A stretch of 6,524 nucleotides of DNA from an uncultured Solobacterium sp. (GCA_937895985.1 CALBKL010000242.1:1-6524), one strand, 5' to 3'. Positions 1 through 5,806 are shown, counted from the stretch's first letter. The notes: generated from the letters alone by a model not told the origin. Numbers and translations are program-made.

Positions 1-1
1 T

Positions 2-268
2 CCAAAAAACAGCAACTGTCCAGGACTTGCGAATAAGTTTATTGATTACATCATCAGTGAAAGTGTTCAGTCACAGAACTCAGAGTGGGTTGGATATACA
101 CCAGTTGATTTAAGTGTTCAAGAAGAACTTGCAGGACCAGATGGTGAATTCTTTGAAAATCCAGCATACGTTCCACGTACAGGATATAAATTGGATGAAA
201 CATTCCATTTCGATGAGCAGCTCAAAGCGAAACTCTCAGACTTGTGGAATAAGGTCAAAGTACAATAA
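2..268 (+). CDS. potD: PotD-like spermidine/putrescine ABC transporter substrate-binding protein, C-terminal fragment
   Basis: The reading frame is open from the left edge and ends at TAA 266-268, giving the last 88 residues. The fragment resembles the C-terminal end of polyamine-binding proteins. It has a segment of the type 'P-K-N-...-A-N-K-F-I-D-Y-I' followed by 'E-W-V-G-Y-T-P-V-D', the place where PotD proteins carry 'NKENAYKFIDF...VGYxTPN', and it ends with a short aromatic helix (KLSDLWNKVKVQ). PotD-type proteins are extracytoplasmic lipoproteins that bind spermidine or putrescine and deliver them to the PotABC permease. The signal peptide and most of the ligand pocket lie outside the window, so substrate specificity cannot be judged. 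It could equally be the C-terminal half of a fused PotCD permease/binding protein, as occurs in some Firmicutes. I see no convincing terminator after it. The family call is by recalled resemblance. Confidence 0.72.
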   Translation, partial: PKNSNCPGLANKFIDYIISESVQSQNSEWVGYTPVDLSVQEELAGPDGEFFENPAYVPRTGYKLDETFHFDEQLKAKLSDLWNKVKVQ

Positions 269-337
269 CGATTTTCTCACTTTGAAAAAAATACAAAAAA
301 TATTTGTAAACTAGAAATAAAAAGTGATATACTTCTA

Positions 338-366
338 TTGCATTCGATGAATGCTTTCAGTATAAT
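338..366 (+). promoter_or_regulatory. Sigma-A-type promoter of the tRNA-Cys/tRNA-Leu unit
   Basis: A -35 box TTGCAT (338-343) and a perfect -10 box TATAAT (361-366) are separated by the optimal 17 bp. Transcription would start near 373, about 22 nt before the first mature tRNA base. The region 269-337 upstream is AT-rich and holds no gene. Confidence 0.8.
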
Positions 367-394
367 AATAAAGCGCTGTAAATTTACAGGGCTT

Positions 395-468
395 GGTTCC
401 TTAGCCAAGTGGTAAGGCAGCAGACTGCAACTCTGCGAGCGCCGGTCCGACTCCGGCAGGAACCTCCA
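395..468 (+). tRNA. tRNA-Cys (anticodon GCA)
   Basis: A complete cloverleaf of 74 nt. Acceptor strand GGTTCCT (395-401) pairs with AGGAACC (458-464). The discriminator is T465, as expected for cysteine tRNAs, and CCA is encoded at 466-468. The anticodon stem GCAGA/TCTGC (420-424/432-436) encloses a 7-nt loop with anticodon GCA at 427-429, which reads UGC and UGU. The T arm (GCCGG...CCGGC, loop beginning TCCGA) is intact. Only one base separates it from the following tRNA-Leu, so both are processed from one precursor. Confidence 0.97.
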
Positions 469-469
469 T

Positions 470-556
470 GGAGATGTGGCGGAATCGGCAGACGCAACGG
501 ACTTAAAATCCGTTGTCTGAAAGGACGTATGGGTTCAAGTCCCATCATCTCCACCA
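470..556 (+). tRNA. tRNA-Leu (anticodon UAA)
   Basis: A class II tRNA of 87 nt. Acceptor GGAGATG (470-476) pairs with CATCTCC (546-552), the discriminator is A553 and CCA is encoded at 554-556. Anticodon stem ACGGA/TCCGT (497-501/509-513) presents TAA at 504-506, decoding UUA and probably UUG. The long variable arm (about 514-529) and the T loop GTTCAAGTC are as expected for leucine. It shares the promoter and terminator of the tRNA-Cys gene. Confidence 0.97.
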
Positions 557-558
557 TC

Positions 559-590
559 AAAAAATGCTTACTTCGGTAAGCTTTTTTTAT
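559..590 (+). terminator. Rho-independent terminator of the tRNA unit
   Basis: Stem GCTTAC (566-571) / GTAAGC (576-581) closes a stable TTCG tetraloop and is followed by seven T residues (582-588). The A-run before the stem (559-564) can extend pairing with the T-run. It begins right after the tRNA-Leu CCA end. Confidence 0.9.
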
Positions 591-600
591 TTATGCGATG

Positions 601-630
601 ATAAAAGAAAAAGTGATGGATCGCCATCAC
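601..630 (-). terminator. Terminator of the minus-strand membrane-protein gene, overlapping its stop codon
   Basis: On the minus strand a 7-bp stem GTGATGG/CCATCAC (630-624 and 619-613) with a 4-nt loop is followed by a U-rich tract (TTTTTCTTTTAT, 612-601). The TGA stop of the gene (629-627) lies inside the first arm of the hairpin. Together with the tRNA terminator at 559-590 it separates two convergent units within about 70 nt. Confidence 0.82.
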
Positions 631-977
631 AAAATATGCGGTAATAGGATACACAGTAGAATCAGAACGATACTTGCATAGAGGGGAATATTGCTACGAT
701 GACTTCGTTCAAGCAAGATACGTTTCCGATAATCTGCATATGTCGGATCTAAATCTTTACTTCGTTGGAATTCAAGAGAAGAGAAATCGCCCTTGAGCCA
801 AGCCTGTCTAAATGTTCCAACAAAGAATAGAATGGCTGTTAGAATCCCAAGACTGTTTAAGAAACCGAAACGAAATGGTTGTTTTACAATACCAACTATA
901 ACAGAAATAAGTATTACAATTCCAACGTAAATCCATACTTTTGTGTCCCTAAATGGGAGAATTAACTTTTTTAACAT
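627..977 (-). CDS. Small three-helix membrane protein, possibly DUF3899 family
   Basis: The gene encodes 116 residues. Three hydrophobic segments are evident: about 14-32 (VWIYVGIVILISVIVGIVK), 38-56 (around LGILTAILFFVG) and 98-115 (around YASIVLILLCILLP). Between helices 2 and 3 lies a basic, tyrosine-containing cytoplasmic-type stretch of about 40 residues with K/R and D/E patches. This layout resembles DUF3899 membrane proteins of Firmicutes, but I cannot confirm the family and know of no function. The ATG at 977-975 is the first possible start, because an in-frame TAA lies four codons upstream. No Shine-Dalgarno sequence sits at normal distance. A -10-like TAAAAT ends only 6 nt before the ATG, and an 8-codon ORF with a good ribosome site stops 2 nt before it. 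The gene is single, divergent from sepF, and ends in its own terminator. Confidence 0.75.
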   Translation of the reverse strand: MLKKLILPFRDTKVWIYVGIVILISVIVGIVKQPFRFGFLNSLGILTAILFFVGTFRQAWLKGDFSSLEFQRSKDLDPTYADYRKRILLERSHRSNIPLYASIVLILLCILLPHIL

Positions 978-979
978 GG

Positions 980-1006
980 TTACATTTTAACTGATATTTT
1001 GAACAT
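980..1006 (-). CDS. Possible 8-codon upstream ORF (MFKISVKM) ahead of the membrane-protein gene
   Basis: On the minus strand an AAGGA motif (1018-1014) lies 7 nt before ATG 1006-1004, a good ribosome-binding geometry. The ORF runs eight codons to TAA (982-980), two bases before the ATG of the membrane-protein gene, which has no ribosome site of its own. That arrangement could allow terminating ribosomes to reinitiate. It only works if a transcript starts upstream of about 1020, and I find no good promoter there. Treat it as a candidate. Confidence 0.3.
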   Translation of the reverse strand: MFKISVKM

Positions 1007-1011
1007 GACAA
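984..1011 (-). promoter_or_regulatory. Candidate promoter of the membrane-protein gene, giving a leaderless mRNA
   Basis: On the minus strand TTGTCA (1011-1006) and TAAAAT (989-984) are spaced by 16 bp. The -10 box ends 6 nt before the ATG, so the expected start site falls at or next to the A of the start codon. This would explain the missing ribosome-binding site. The -35 box overlaps the start codon of the possible upstream ORF, so the two readings are alternatives. Confidence 0.45.
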
Positions 1012-1082
1012 TATCCTTGATTATGATTTGTTGAAAATGTGTACTTATTTACAGAAATACGATGTAAACCGCTTGGATAGCG

Positions 1083-1111
1083 TTGTTTATCATTTTTAGG
1101 AATGATATAAT
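1083..1111 (+). promoter_or_regulatory. Extended -10 promoter of the sepF-ylmH-divIVA operon
   Basis: TTGTTT (1083-1088), a 17-bp spacer and a perfect TATAAT (1106-1111) preceded by TGA (1103-1105) form an extended -10 promoter. The start site would be near 1118, leaving a leader of about 20 nt that contains the GGGAG ribosome site at 1126-1130. Confidence 0.82.
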
Positions 1112-1137
1112 AAGAATCATAAAAAGGGAGATTGTAT

Positions 1138-1545
1138 ATGGTATTCAACAAGATTAAAGAATTCGTCGCACCAGTAGATGAAGACGAAGATGAAGGCGAA
1201 GAATTACAATTCACAGGAAGAGAGGTACAACCAGTGAGTACTTACGAGTCAAAACAAACAAATTTGAATAACATTTCTAAAAATACACAAATGGTAATGT
1301 TCGAACCAAGAAGTTTCGAACAAGCTGAGGAGATTGCACGTCACTTAAAGCAAACACGTGGCTGCATTATCAACTTACACCGTTTACAAAGAGAATATGC
1401 ACAACGTACAATTGATTTCTTGTCTGGTGTTGTATTCGCATTAGATGGAACAATTCAGAAGGTTGGTCATAATGTTATCTTCTGTGCTCCAAGAAACGTT
1501 GGTGTTGAAGGTAATATCTCACTTGATAAGGGTGAAGATGAATAA
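1138..1545 (+). CDS. sepF: Cell division protein SepF
   Basis: SepF (135 aa) binds the C-terminal tail of FtsZ, polymerises into arcs and anchors the Z-ring to the cytoplasmic face of the membrane. Residues 1-12 (MVFNKIKEFVAP) form the expected amphipathic membrane-targeting helix. An acidic linker (DEDEDEGEE, 14-22) and a polar stretch follow, then the SepF/DUF552 core at about 50-122. The core shows the helix 'SFEQAEEIARHLK', the 'INLHRLQ' segment, and 'FLSGVVFALDGTIQKVGHNVIFCAP' split across 95-118, matching the family's glycine-rich dimerisation region. ATG 1138 is preferred over the in-frame TTG at 1132, because GGAG at 1127-1130 is 7 nt from the ATG but only 1 nt from the TTG. It is the first gene of the operon. 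Its last codons overlap the start of ylmH by 8 nt, implying coupled translation. The ylmG gene that often sits between the two is absent. Confidence 0.95.
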   Translation: MVFNKIKEFVAPVDEDEDEGEELQFTGREVQPVSTYESKQTNLNNISKNTQMVMFEPRSFEQAEEIARHLKQTRGCIINLHRLQREYAQRTIDFLSGVVFALDGTIQKVGHNVIFCAPRNVGVEGNISLDKGEDE

Positions 1546-2278
1546 TCTAGGGAATTACGATTCTCTGATTGCACATTTACACGACTTAAAAGAAAAGAGT
1601 GAACGTTGGCATAAGAGTACTTGTTCTGCATTCTTAACAGAAGAAGAACAAGCTATTGTCCAAAAGATATTCACTCCATCACGCTTTGTCCGCTATGACG
1701 GTGGATATGATGATGCACGTAAAAAGAAAGTCATCTTTCTCTATGATGAGAAGGATGGCTTTTCAGATATTGTATGCATGAAGGCTAAGATAGATCAGCG
1801 TTTTCGTACGATAGGGCATCGTGATGTATATGGGGCTATCATGAATCTACAGATAGAGAAGAGTAGTTTTGGAGATTTTTGGATTGAAGAAGATGCAATC
1901 TATCTCTATACATCAGAGCAGATGGTTGATTTTATCAAAGATCATTTAATTCGCATCAATCAGTTAACGGTATCGTTTGAAAAGATTGATGAACATCCAA
2001 AACAAGTGTTTAAAACCAAAGAGATTTCATTGGTTGTGGCAAGTGAAAGAGCGGATGCGCTGGTGGCTGCTTTAACCCATTCTAGTCGTAGTGATGCGAA
2101 GGATTTAATACGTAAAGGATACGTGCAGGTAAATCATATCGAACTTGAAGAGCCTGATAAAATATGCAATAATGGGAGTGTTATTTCTATACGTGGAACA
2201 GGTAGATTTACCTTCTTAGGTTTTAGCCGAAAGACACGTACAGGGAGAATCGTTGCAGAATTTCTGCAGAATATATAA
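1538..2278 (+). CDS. ylmH: YlmH-type S4-domain RNA-binding protein
   Basis: This 246-residue protein matches the YlmH family in length and architecture. An N-terminal region (1-85) precedes the characteristic 'GHRDVYGAIMNLQIEKSSFGDFWI' block at about 93-116 (family pattern GHRDFLG...GDI). A C-terminal S4 domain covers about 166-225, with the 'ASERADAL...SRSDAKDLIRKGYVQVN' pattern that binds structured RNA, and a basic 'FSRKTRTGR' tail. In Bacillus, YlmH has been linked to ribosome-associated quality control, where it binds stalled 50S subunits in an RqcP-like way; applying that here is inference from family membership. The frame is open further upstream (from 1445), but the start at ATG 1538 is supported by AAGGGTG just before it and by alignment of the N-terminus with the family. 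It overlaps sepF by 8 nt and lies 11 nt before divIVA. Confidence 0.92.
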   Translation: MNNLGNYDSLIAHLHDLKEKSERWHKSTCSAFLTEEEQAIVQKIFTPSRFVRYDGGYDDARKKKVIFLYDEKDGFSDIVCMKAKIDQRFRTIGHRDVYGAIMNLQIEKSSFGDFWIEEDAIYLYTSEQMVDFIKDHLIRINQLTVSFEKIDEHPKQVFKTKEISLVVASERADALVAALTHSSRSDAKDLIRKGYVQVNHIELEEPDKICNNGSVISIRGTGRFTFLGFSRKTRTGRIVAEFLQNI

Positions 2279-2289
2279 GAGGAGAGAAC

Positions 2290-2772
2290 ATGACGACACG
2301 AAGACCGACATTTCGTATCATGAAAAATGGCTATGATCGGTTTGCGGTTGATGATGTGATGGAGCAATACGCTGCGCAAGTTGCCTTCCTTCAAAGAAAG
2401 TTGGAACTCTATCAAGAACAGATGGTTGAGACAACAGAGAAGTTGGAGGATTTACAGACACGCTACAATGAGATTGAGCGTGCGGTAGATGTGCGGAAAG
2501 ATGCGGCCGACAGTATTACCAGATTATCTTTGCAGGAAGCTAATGATGTGATGGCGAGAGCACAGGATAACGCTGATGAGATTGTCAAAGAAGCTTTATC
2601 CGTTGCGCGTTCCATATTGCTGGATCTATCGCAACTGTATACTGAAGCTGGTGAGGTAAAGAGTGATCTGAGCCAACAACTAACCGATTTACAAAAGAGT
2701 TTAGATAACTTTAAACTTCCAAAACTTCCTGATATGGATTGGTTGGAAGAATCTGATAAAGAATTGCATTGA
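2290..2772 (+). CDS. divIVA: DivIVA-family polar/septal coiled-coil protein
   Basis: DivIVA proteins sense negatively curved membrane at poles and septa and recruit division or envelope factors. The product has 160 residues, close to B. subtilis DivIVA. Residues 7-24 carry the N-terminal lipid-binding motif (TFRIMKNGYDRFAVDDVM, with the GY and V-D pattern). Coiled-coil segments follow at about 25-66 and 80-145, rich in E, Q and L heptads, and the C-terminus is short and acidic. In B. subtilis the membrane-inserting loop contains Phe17-Arg18 before GY. Here those positions read Lys12-Asn13, so membrane binding may be altered or the protein may act more like GpsB. The position between ylmH and ileS is the classic divIVA locus. 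GGAG at 2281-2284 is 5 nt from the ATG. Confidence 0.9.
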   Translation: MTTRRPTFRIMKNGYDRFAVDDVMEQYAAQVAFLQRKLELYQEQMVETTEKLEDLQTRYNEIERAVDVRKDAADSITRLSLQEANDVMARAQDNADEIVKEALSVARSILLDLSQLYTEAGEVKSDLSQQLTDLQKSLDNFKLPKLPDMDWLEESDKELH

Positions 2773-2787
2773 TCAGGACATGCTTTA

Positions 2788-2970
2788 ACAGAAGTGGATT
2801 GATAAGAGAGTTCGTGTATGCTGAAAACGAACATGAAGCCTGTTAATAGAATCACCTGTGAGCAATCGTACATTCTGCGTTAAAGAAGTAATGAGTGTAT
2901 GACAGTAATGTCATAAACTAAGGTGGTACCGCGTTTAGACGTCCTTAGATTTTTGAGGACGTTTTTATTT
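2788..2970 (+). promoter_or_regulatory. T-box riboswitch, isoleucine specific (AUC specifier), controlling ileS
   Basis: The leader fills the divIVA-ileS gap. Stem I base ACAG/CTGT (2788-2791/2856-2859) and the next helix ATTGAT/GTTAAT (2798-2803/2842-2847) enclose a specifier loop with AAGTGG on one side and AGAATCAC on the other. The triplet ATC (2851-2853), followed by A, is an isoleucine codon. The distal stem is GTTCG/CGAAC (2810-2814/2828-2832). A further helix is TACATTC/GAGTGTA (2869-2875/2893-2899), and stem III is TGACA/TGTCA (2900-2904/2909-2913). The T-box AAGGTGGTACCGCG (2920-2933) contains TGGT to pair with the ACCA end of uncharged tRNA-Ile. Antiterminator pairing CTAAGG/CCTTAG (2918-2923/2943-2948) competes with the terminator. 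Uncharged tRNA-Ile would therefore allow ileS transcription. I see no clear separate promoter between divIVA and the leader. Confidence 0.96.
2939..2970 (+). terminator. Regulated intrinsic terminator of the T-box leader
   Basis: Stem ACGTCCT (2939-2945) / AGGACGT (2956-2962) with a 10-nt loop is followed by a U-rich run (2962-2970). Its 5' arm shares CCT (2943-2945) with the antiterminator helix, so only one of the two can form. Confidence 0.93.
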
Positions 2971-2989
2971 TTATAAAGAGGAGGGTCAT

Positions 2990-5722
2990 ATGGACTACAA
3001 AGATACGCTAAACATGCCAAATACAGATTTTGAGATGCGTGGTAATCTTGCACAGAAAGAACCAGGTATTTTAAAGAATTGGCAACAAGACAACTATTAT
3101 CAAAACTTACTAAAACATCACAAGGGACAGAAGGCATTTATCTTGCATGATGGTCCTCCATATGCAAATGGGAACCTGCATGCAGGTACAGCCATGAACC
3201 GTACAATCAAGGACTTCATTATTCGTAGCCATGCGATGTCTGGTTACTACACACCATTCTTTCCAGGATGGGATACACATGGATTACCAATTGAAAATGC
3301 TATCCAGAAGTTAGGTGTTGACCGTAAGGCATTGTCCGCTGCTGAGTTTAGACGTAAGTGCGAAGAGTATGCACACCAGCAGATTGCACAGCAGATGGAA
3401 ACAGAGAAGCGTTTAGGTCAGATTGCGGATTATGAACATCCATATATCACACTAACAAAAGGTTTTGAGGCTCGTCAGATTCAATCTTTTGCTAAGATGG
3501 CTTTAAAAGGAATGATCTTCCAGGGATTAAAACCTGTTTATTGGTCACCATACAATGAGACAGCGGTTGCGGATTCTGAAATCATCTATAAGGATGTTAA
3601 GGATGCGACAATCTATCTTAAGTTTCCAATTGCGGATGGTAAGGGTGTATTAACTGCAGATGATAACTTTGTAATCTGGACAACAACACCTTGGACAATT
3701 CCATCAAACATGGCAGTATCTGTGCATCCAGATTTAGAGTATGCATTAGTAAAGACTAGTGCCGGTAATTTGATTATTCTTGCGAAGTTTGTCGATCGTT
3801 TACTCGAGAAATTCAATCTTGAAAATCTAGGTATTTTAAAGACATTTACAGGTAAGGAAATCGAAGGTGTTACATATCATCATGTTGTATTAGATAAGGA
3901 ATGTCCATGTCTTTTAGGTACCCACGTTACAGATGAAGATGGTACTGGTATTGTACATACAGCTGGTGGACATGGTATGGATGACTATCTTGTATGTATG
4001 AAGAATGGTATGCCACCAATCTGTACAGTTGATGAGCGTGGTTATATGAATGAAGAAGCAGGCTCTTATCAGGGTATGTTCTTTGAGGATTGTTCAAAGG
4101 CTATCATTCATGACATGAGTGAAAAGGGCTACTTACTAAAAGTTGAAAATATTACTCACTCCTATCCACACGATGATCGTCTGAAGAAGAAGGTTATCTT
4201 CCGTGCGGTAAAACAGTGGTTCTGTTCAATTGAAAAGGTACGTGAGCAGGCATTGGATCAGATTAACAACCACGTTAAGTGGCATAATTCCTTTGGTCAA
4301 AAGCGTATGAACAATATGATTGCGGACCGTGGAGACTGGTGTATCTCTAGACAGCGTCTATGGGGTGTTCCAATTCCAATTATCTATTGTGAAGATAATT
4401 CACCAATCATGGAGAAGGAAGTCTTTGATCATATCGCTGCACTCATGAATGAATATGGTTCAAACGTTTGGTTTGAAAGAGACGCAAAAGACTTATTACC
4501 AGAAGGTTATACAAATGAAAAATCACCAAATGGTGAATTCCGTAAGGAAACAGATATCATGGACGTATGGTTTGATTCTGGCTCAAGTTGGAATGAATTG
4601 ATTGCTCGTGGTGATAGTTATCCATGTGATTTATACTTTGAAGGTTCTGACCAGTATCGTGGTTGGTTTAACTCCTCACTTATCGTTTCAACAGCAGTCA
4701 ACGGCACAGCTCCATATAAGGAAGTTCTATCCCATGGTTATGTTGTAGACTCTAAGGGTGAAAAGATGTCTAAGTCTGTTGGTAATGTTGTAAACCCAAT
4801 GGATATCATCAACCAGAATGGTGCCGATGTATTCCGCCTTTGGGCAATGTCCTCAGACTTTAAGGAAGACTTAAAGTTAGGCCCAAGCAATATCAAACAG
4901 GTTTCTGATCAGTATCGAAAGATTCGTAATACATTCCGTTTCTTACTAGGCAATGTAAATGGAGAAGATTTCAATCCATCAACAGATATGGTCGCTTTTG
5001 AAAATCTAGAACGTGTTGACCAACAAGTACTTGTATTACTCAATGATTTAGTCAGAGATGTACGTAAGGATGTATTAGAGTACAACTACTTATCCGCAAA
5101 CAAGCATCTATTGTATTTCATGGTTAATATCTTATCTTCTTACTATTGTGATTTCACAAAGGATATCCTATATGTAAGTGCGAAAGATGATCACCGTAGA
5201 AGACAAGTACAGTCCGTATACTGGAACTGTGCGGATGCACTTGTGAAGCTTTGGGCTCCATTCTTAGCATTTACTGCTGAAGAAATCTGGACACATTTCT
5301 CACATCTTGGCACAAACTCCGTGCATTACGAAGAATTCCCAGAAGTGAAGGAATACGCAGAAGCTGAAACATTACGTGATGAAATCAAACGTCTATTAGA
5401 TATTCGTGCACTTGTCACAAAGGCAAATGAAGAAGCACGTAATGAAAAACTAATCGCTTCTAGCCAAGAAGCGAAGATCCTTCTTACTCTTCCAAGGGAA
5501 GACAAGGAACTTGTAGAAAAGAATCTAGGTGCTGCAGTAGCACAATGGTTAATTGTTTCTCAGGTTGAACTTGTAGAAGGCGAAACAGCTGTGAAGGTTG
5601 AAAAGGCTAGTGGAGAGAAGTGCCCACGTTGCTGGAACTATGATGAACATGTGGATGAAAATGGATTATGTCCAAGATGCCACGCTGTCATGGAAGGCTA
5701 CAAACTGATTCACCAAAACTAA
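2990..5722 (+). CDS. ileS: Isoleucyl-tRNA synthetase (bacterial IleRS)
   Basis: IleRS charges tRNA-Ile with isoleucine in the cytoplasm and hydrolyses misactivated valine. The 910 residues span the usual bacterial arrangement. The Rossmann catalytic core begins with 'HDGPPYANG' (53-61) and the class I signature at 64-67, followed by 'PGWDTHGLPIE' (92-102). The CP1 editing domain carries 'WTTTPWTIPSN' (230-240) and 'GTGIVHTAGGHGMDDY' (318-333), with H323 and D332 corresponding to E. coli H333 and D342. 'ISRQRLWGVPIP' (452-463) and 'DVWFDSGSSW' (525-534) follow, then KMSKS (592-596), the anticodon-binding helical domain and a C-terminal zinc finger (C878, C881, C894, C897). The signature reads HAGT instead of HxGH, and a conserved editing-site proline is Gly326. 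The ATG has a strong AGAGGAGGG site 4 nt upstream. Expression is governed by the isoleucine T-box and ends at the hairpin at 5733-5770. Confidence 0.98.
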   Translation: MDYKDTLNMPNTDFEMRGNLAQKEPGILKNWQQDNYYQNLLKHHKGQKAFILHDGPPYANGNLHAGTAMNRTIKDFIIRSHAMSGYYTPFFPGWDTHGLPIENAIQKLGVDRKALSAAEFRRKCEEYAHQQIAQQMETEKRLGQIADYEHPYITLTKGFEARQIQSFAKMALKGMIFQGLKPVYWSPYNETAVADSEIIYKDVKDATIYLKFPIADGKGVLTADDNFVIWTTTPWTIPSNMAVSVHPDLEYALVKTSAGNLIILAKFVDRLLEKFNLENLGILKTFTGKEIEGVTYHHVVLDKECPCLLGTHVTDEDGTGIVHTAGGHGMDDYLVCMKNGMPPICTVDERGYMNEEAGSYQGMFFEDCSKAIIHDMSEKGYLLKVENITHSYPHDDRLKKKVIFRAVKQWFCSIEKVREQALDQINNHVKWHNSFGQKRMNNMIADRGDWCISRQRLWGVPIPIIYCEDNSPIMEKEVFDHIAALMNEYGSNVWFERDAKDLLPEGYTNEKSPNGEFRKETDIMDVWFDSGSSWNELIARGDSYPCDLYFEGSDQYRGWFNSSLIVSTAVNGTAPYKEVLSHGYVVDSKGEKMSKSVGNVVNPMDIINQNGADVFRLWAMSSDFKEDLKLGPSNIKQVSDQYRKIRNTFRFLLGNVNGEDFNPSTDMVAFENLERVDQQVLVLLNDLVRDVRKDVLEYNYLSANKHLLYFMVNILSSYYCDFTKDILYVSAKDDHRRRQVQSVYWNCADALVKLWAPFLAFTAEEIWTHFSHLGTNSVHYEEFPEVKEYAEAETLRDEIKRLLDIRALVTKANEEARNEKLIASSQEAKILLTLPREDKELVEKNLGAAVAQWLIVSQVELVEGETAVKVEKASGEKCPRCWNYDEHVDENGLCPRCHAVMEGYKLIHQN

Positions 5723-5732
5723 ATACATATAC

Positions 5733-5770
5733 ATGCATGTGGGATGAAAGTTCTACATGCATTATTTTTT
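5733..5770 (+). terminator. Rho-independent terminator of ileS
   Basis: The 8-bp stem ATGCATGT (5733-5740) / ACATGCAT (5755-5762) with a 14-nt loop is followed by TTATTTTTT (5762-5770), eleven bases after the ileS stop. The stem is AT-rich and the loop long, so strength may be moderate. Confidence 0.78.
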
Positions 5771-5803
5771 GGATAAAGAAAAGCGACAGATTACTGTCGC
5801 TTT
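5771..5803 (-). terminator. Rho-independent terminator of metK
   Basis: Read on the minus strand, a perfect 10-bp stem AAAGCGACAG/CTGTCGCTTT (5803-5794 and 5789-5780) with a 4-nt loop leads into a U-rich tract (TTCTTTATCC after the stem, 5779-5771 region). It begins 3 nt after the metK stop. The symmetric stem could also act weakly on plus-strand transcripts that pass the ileS terminator. Confidence 0.85.
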
Positions 5804-5806
5804 ATG

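Noticed and set aside
292..308. Inverted repeat TACAAA/TTTGTA downstream of the PotD-like gene, plus TCACTTT (277-283) / AAAGTGA (321-327)
   Set aside because: The short stem is entirely AT apart from one pair and has no following T-run. The outer repeat has a 37-nt loop. Neither is convincing as a terminator or operator.
1132..1137. TTG start two codons upstream of the chosen sepF start
   Set aside because: It sits 1 nt from the ribosome-binding site, which is too close, while ATG 1138 has ideal spacing and begins the conserved SepF N-terminus.
987..1214. Minus-strand open frame over the sepF promoter and N-terminus
   Set aside because: Its serine run is simply the complement of the GAA/GAT-rich acidic linker of SepF. 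It covers the divergent promoter region and has no support as a gene.
1445..1537. N-terminal extension of the ylmH frame inside sepF
   Set aside because: It overlaps the conserved SepF core in another frame, has no ribosome site, and adds residues not expected in YlmH proteins.
2845..2847. ATA-like triplet neighbourhood as an alternative isoleucine specifier of the T-box
   Set aside because: These bases belong to the helix GTTAAT/ATTGAT bordering the specifier loop, whereas ATC 2851-2853 lies in the loop and is followed by the expected purine.
2463..2873. Long minus-strand open frame across divIVA and the T-box leader
   Set aside because: It is antisense to a well-supported gene and riboswitch, is serine/cysteine rich as expected of a shadow frame, and has no ribosome site.
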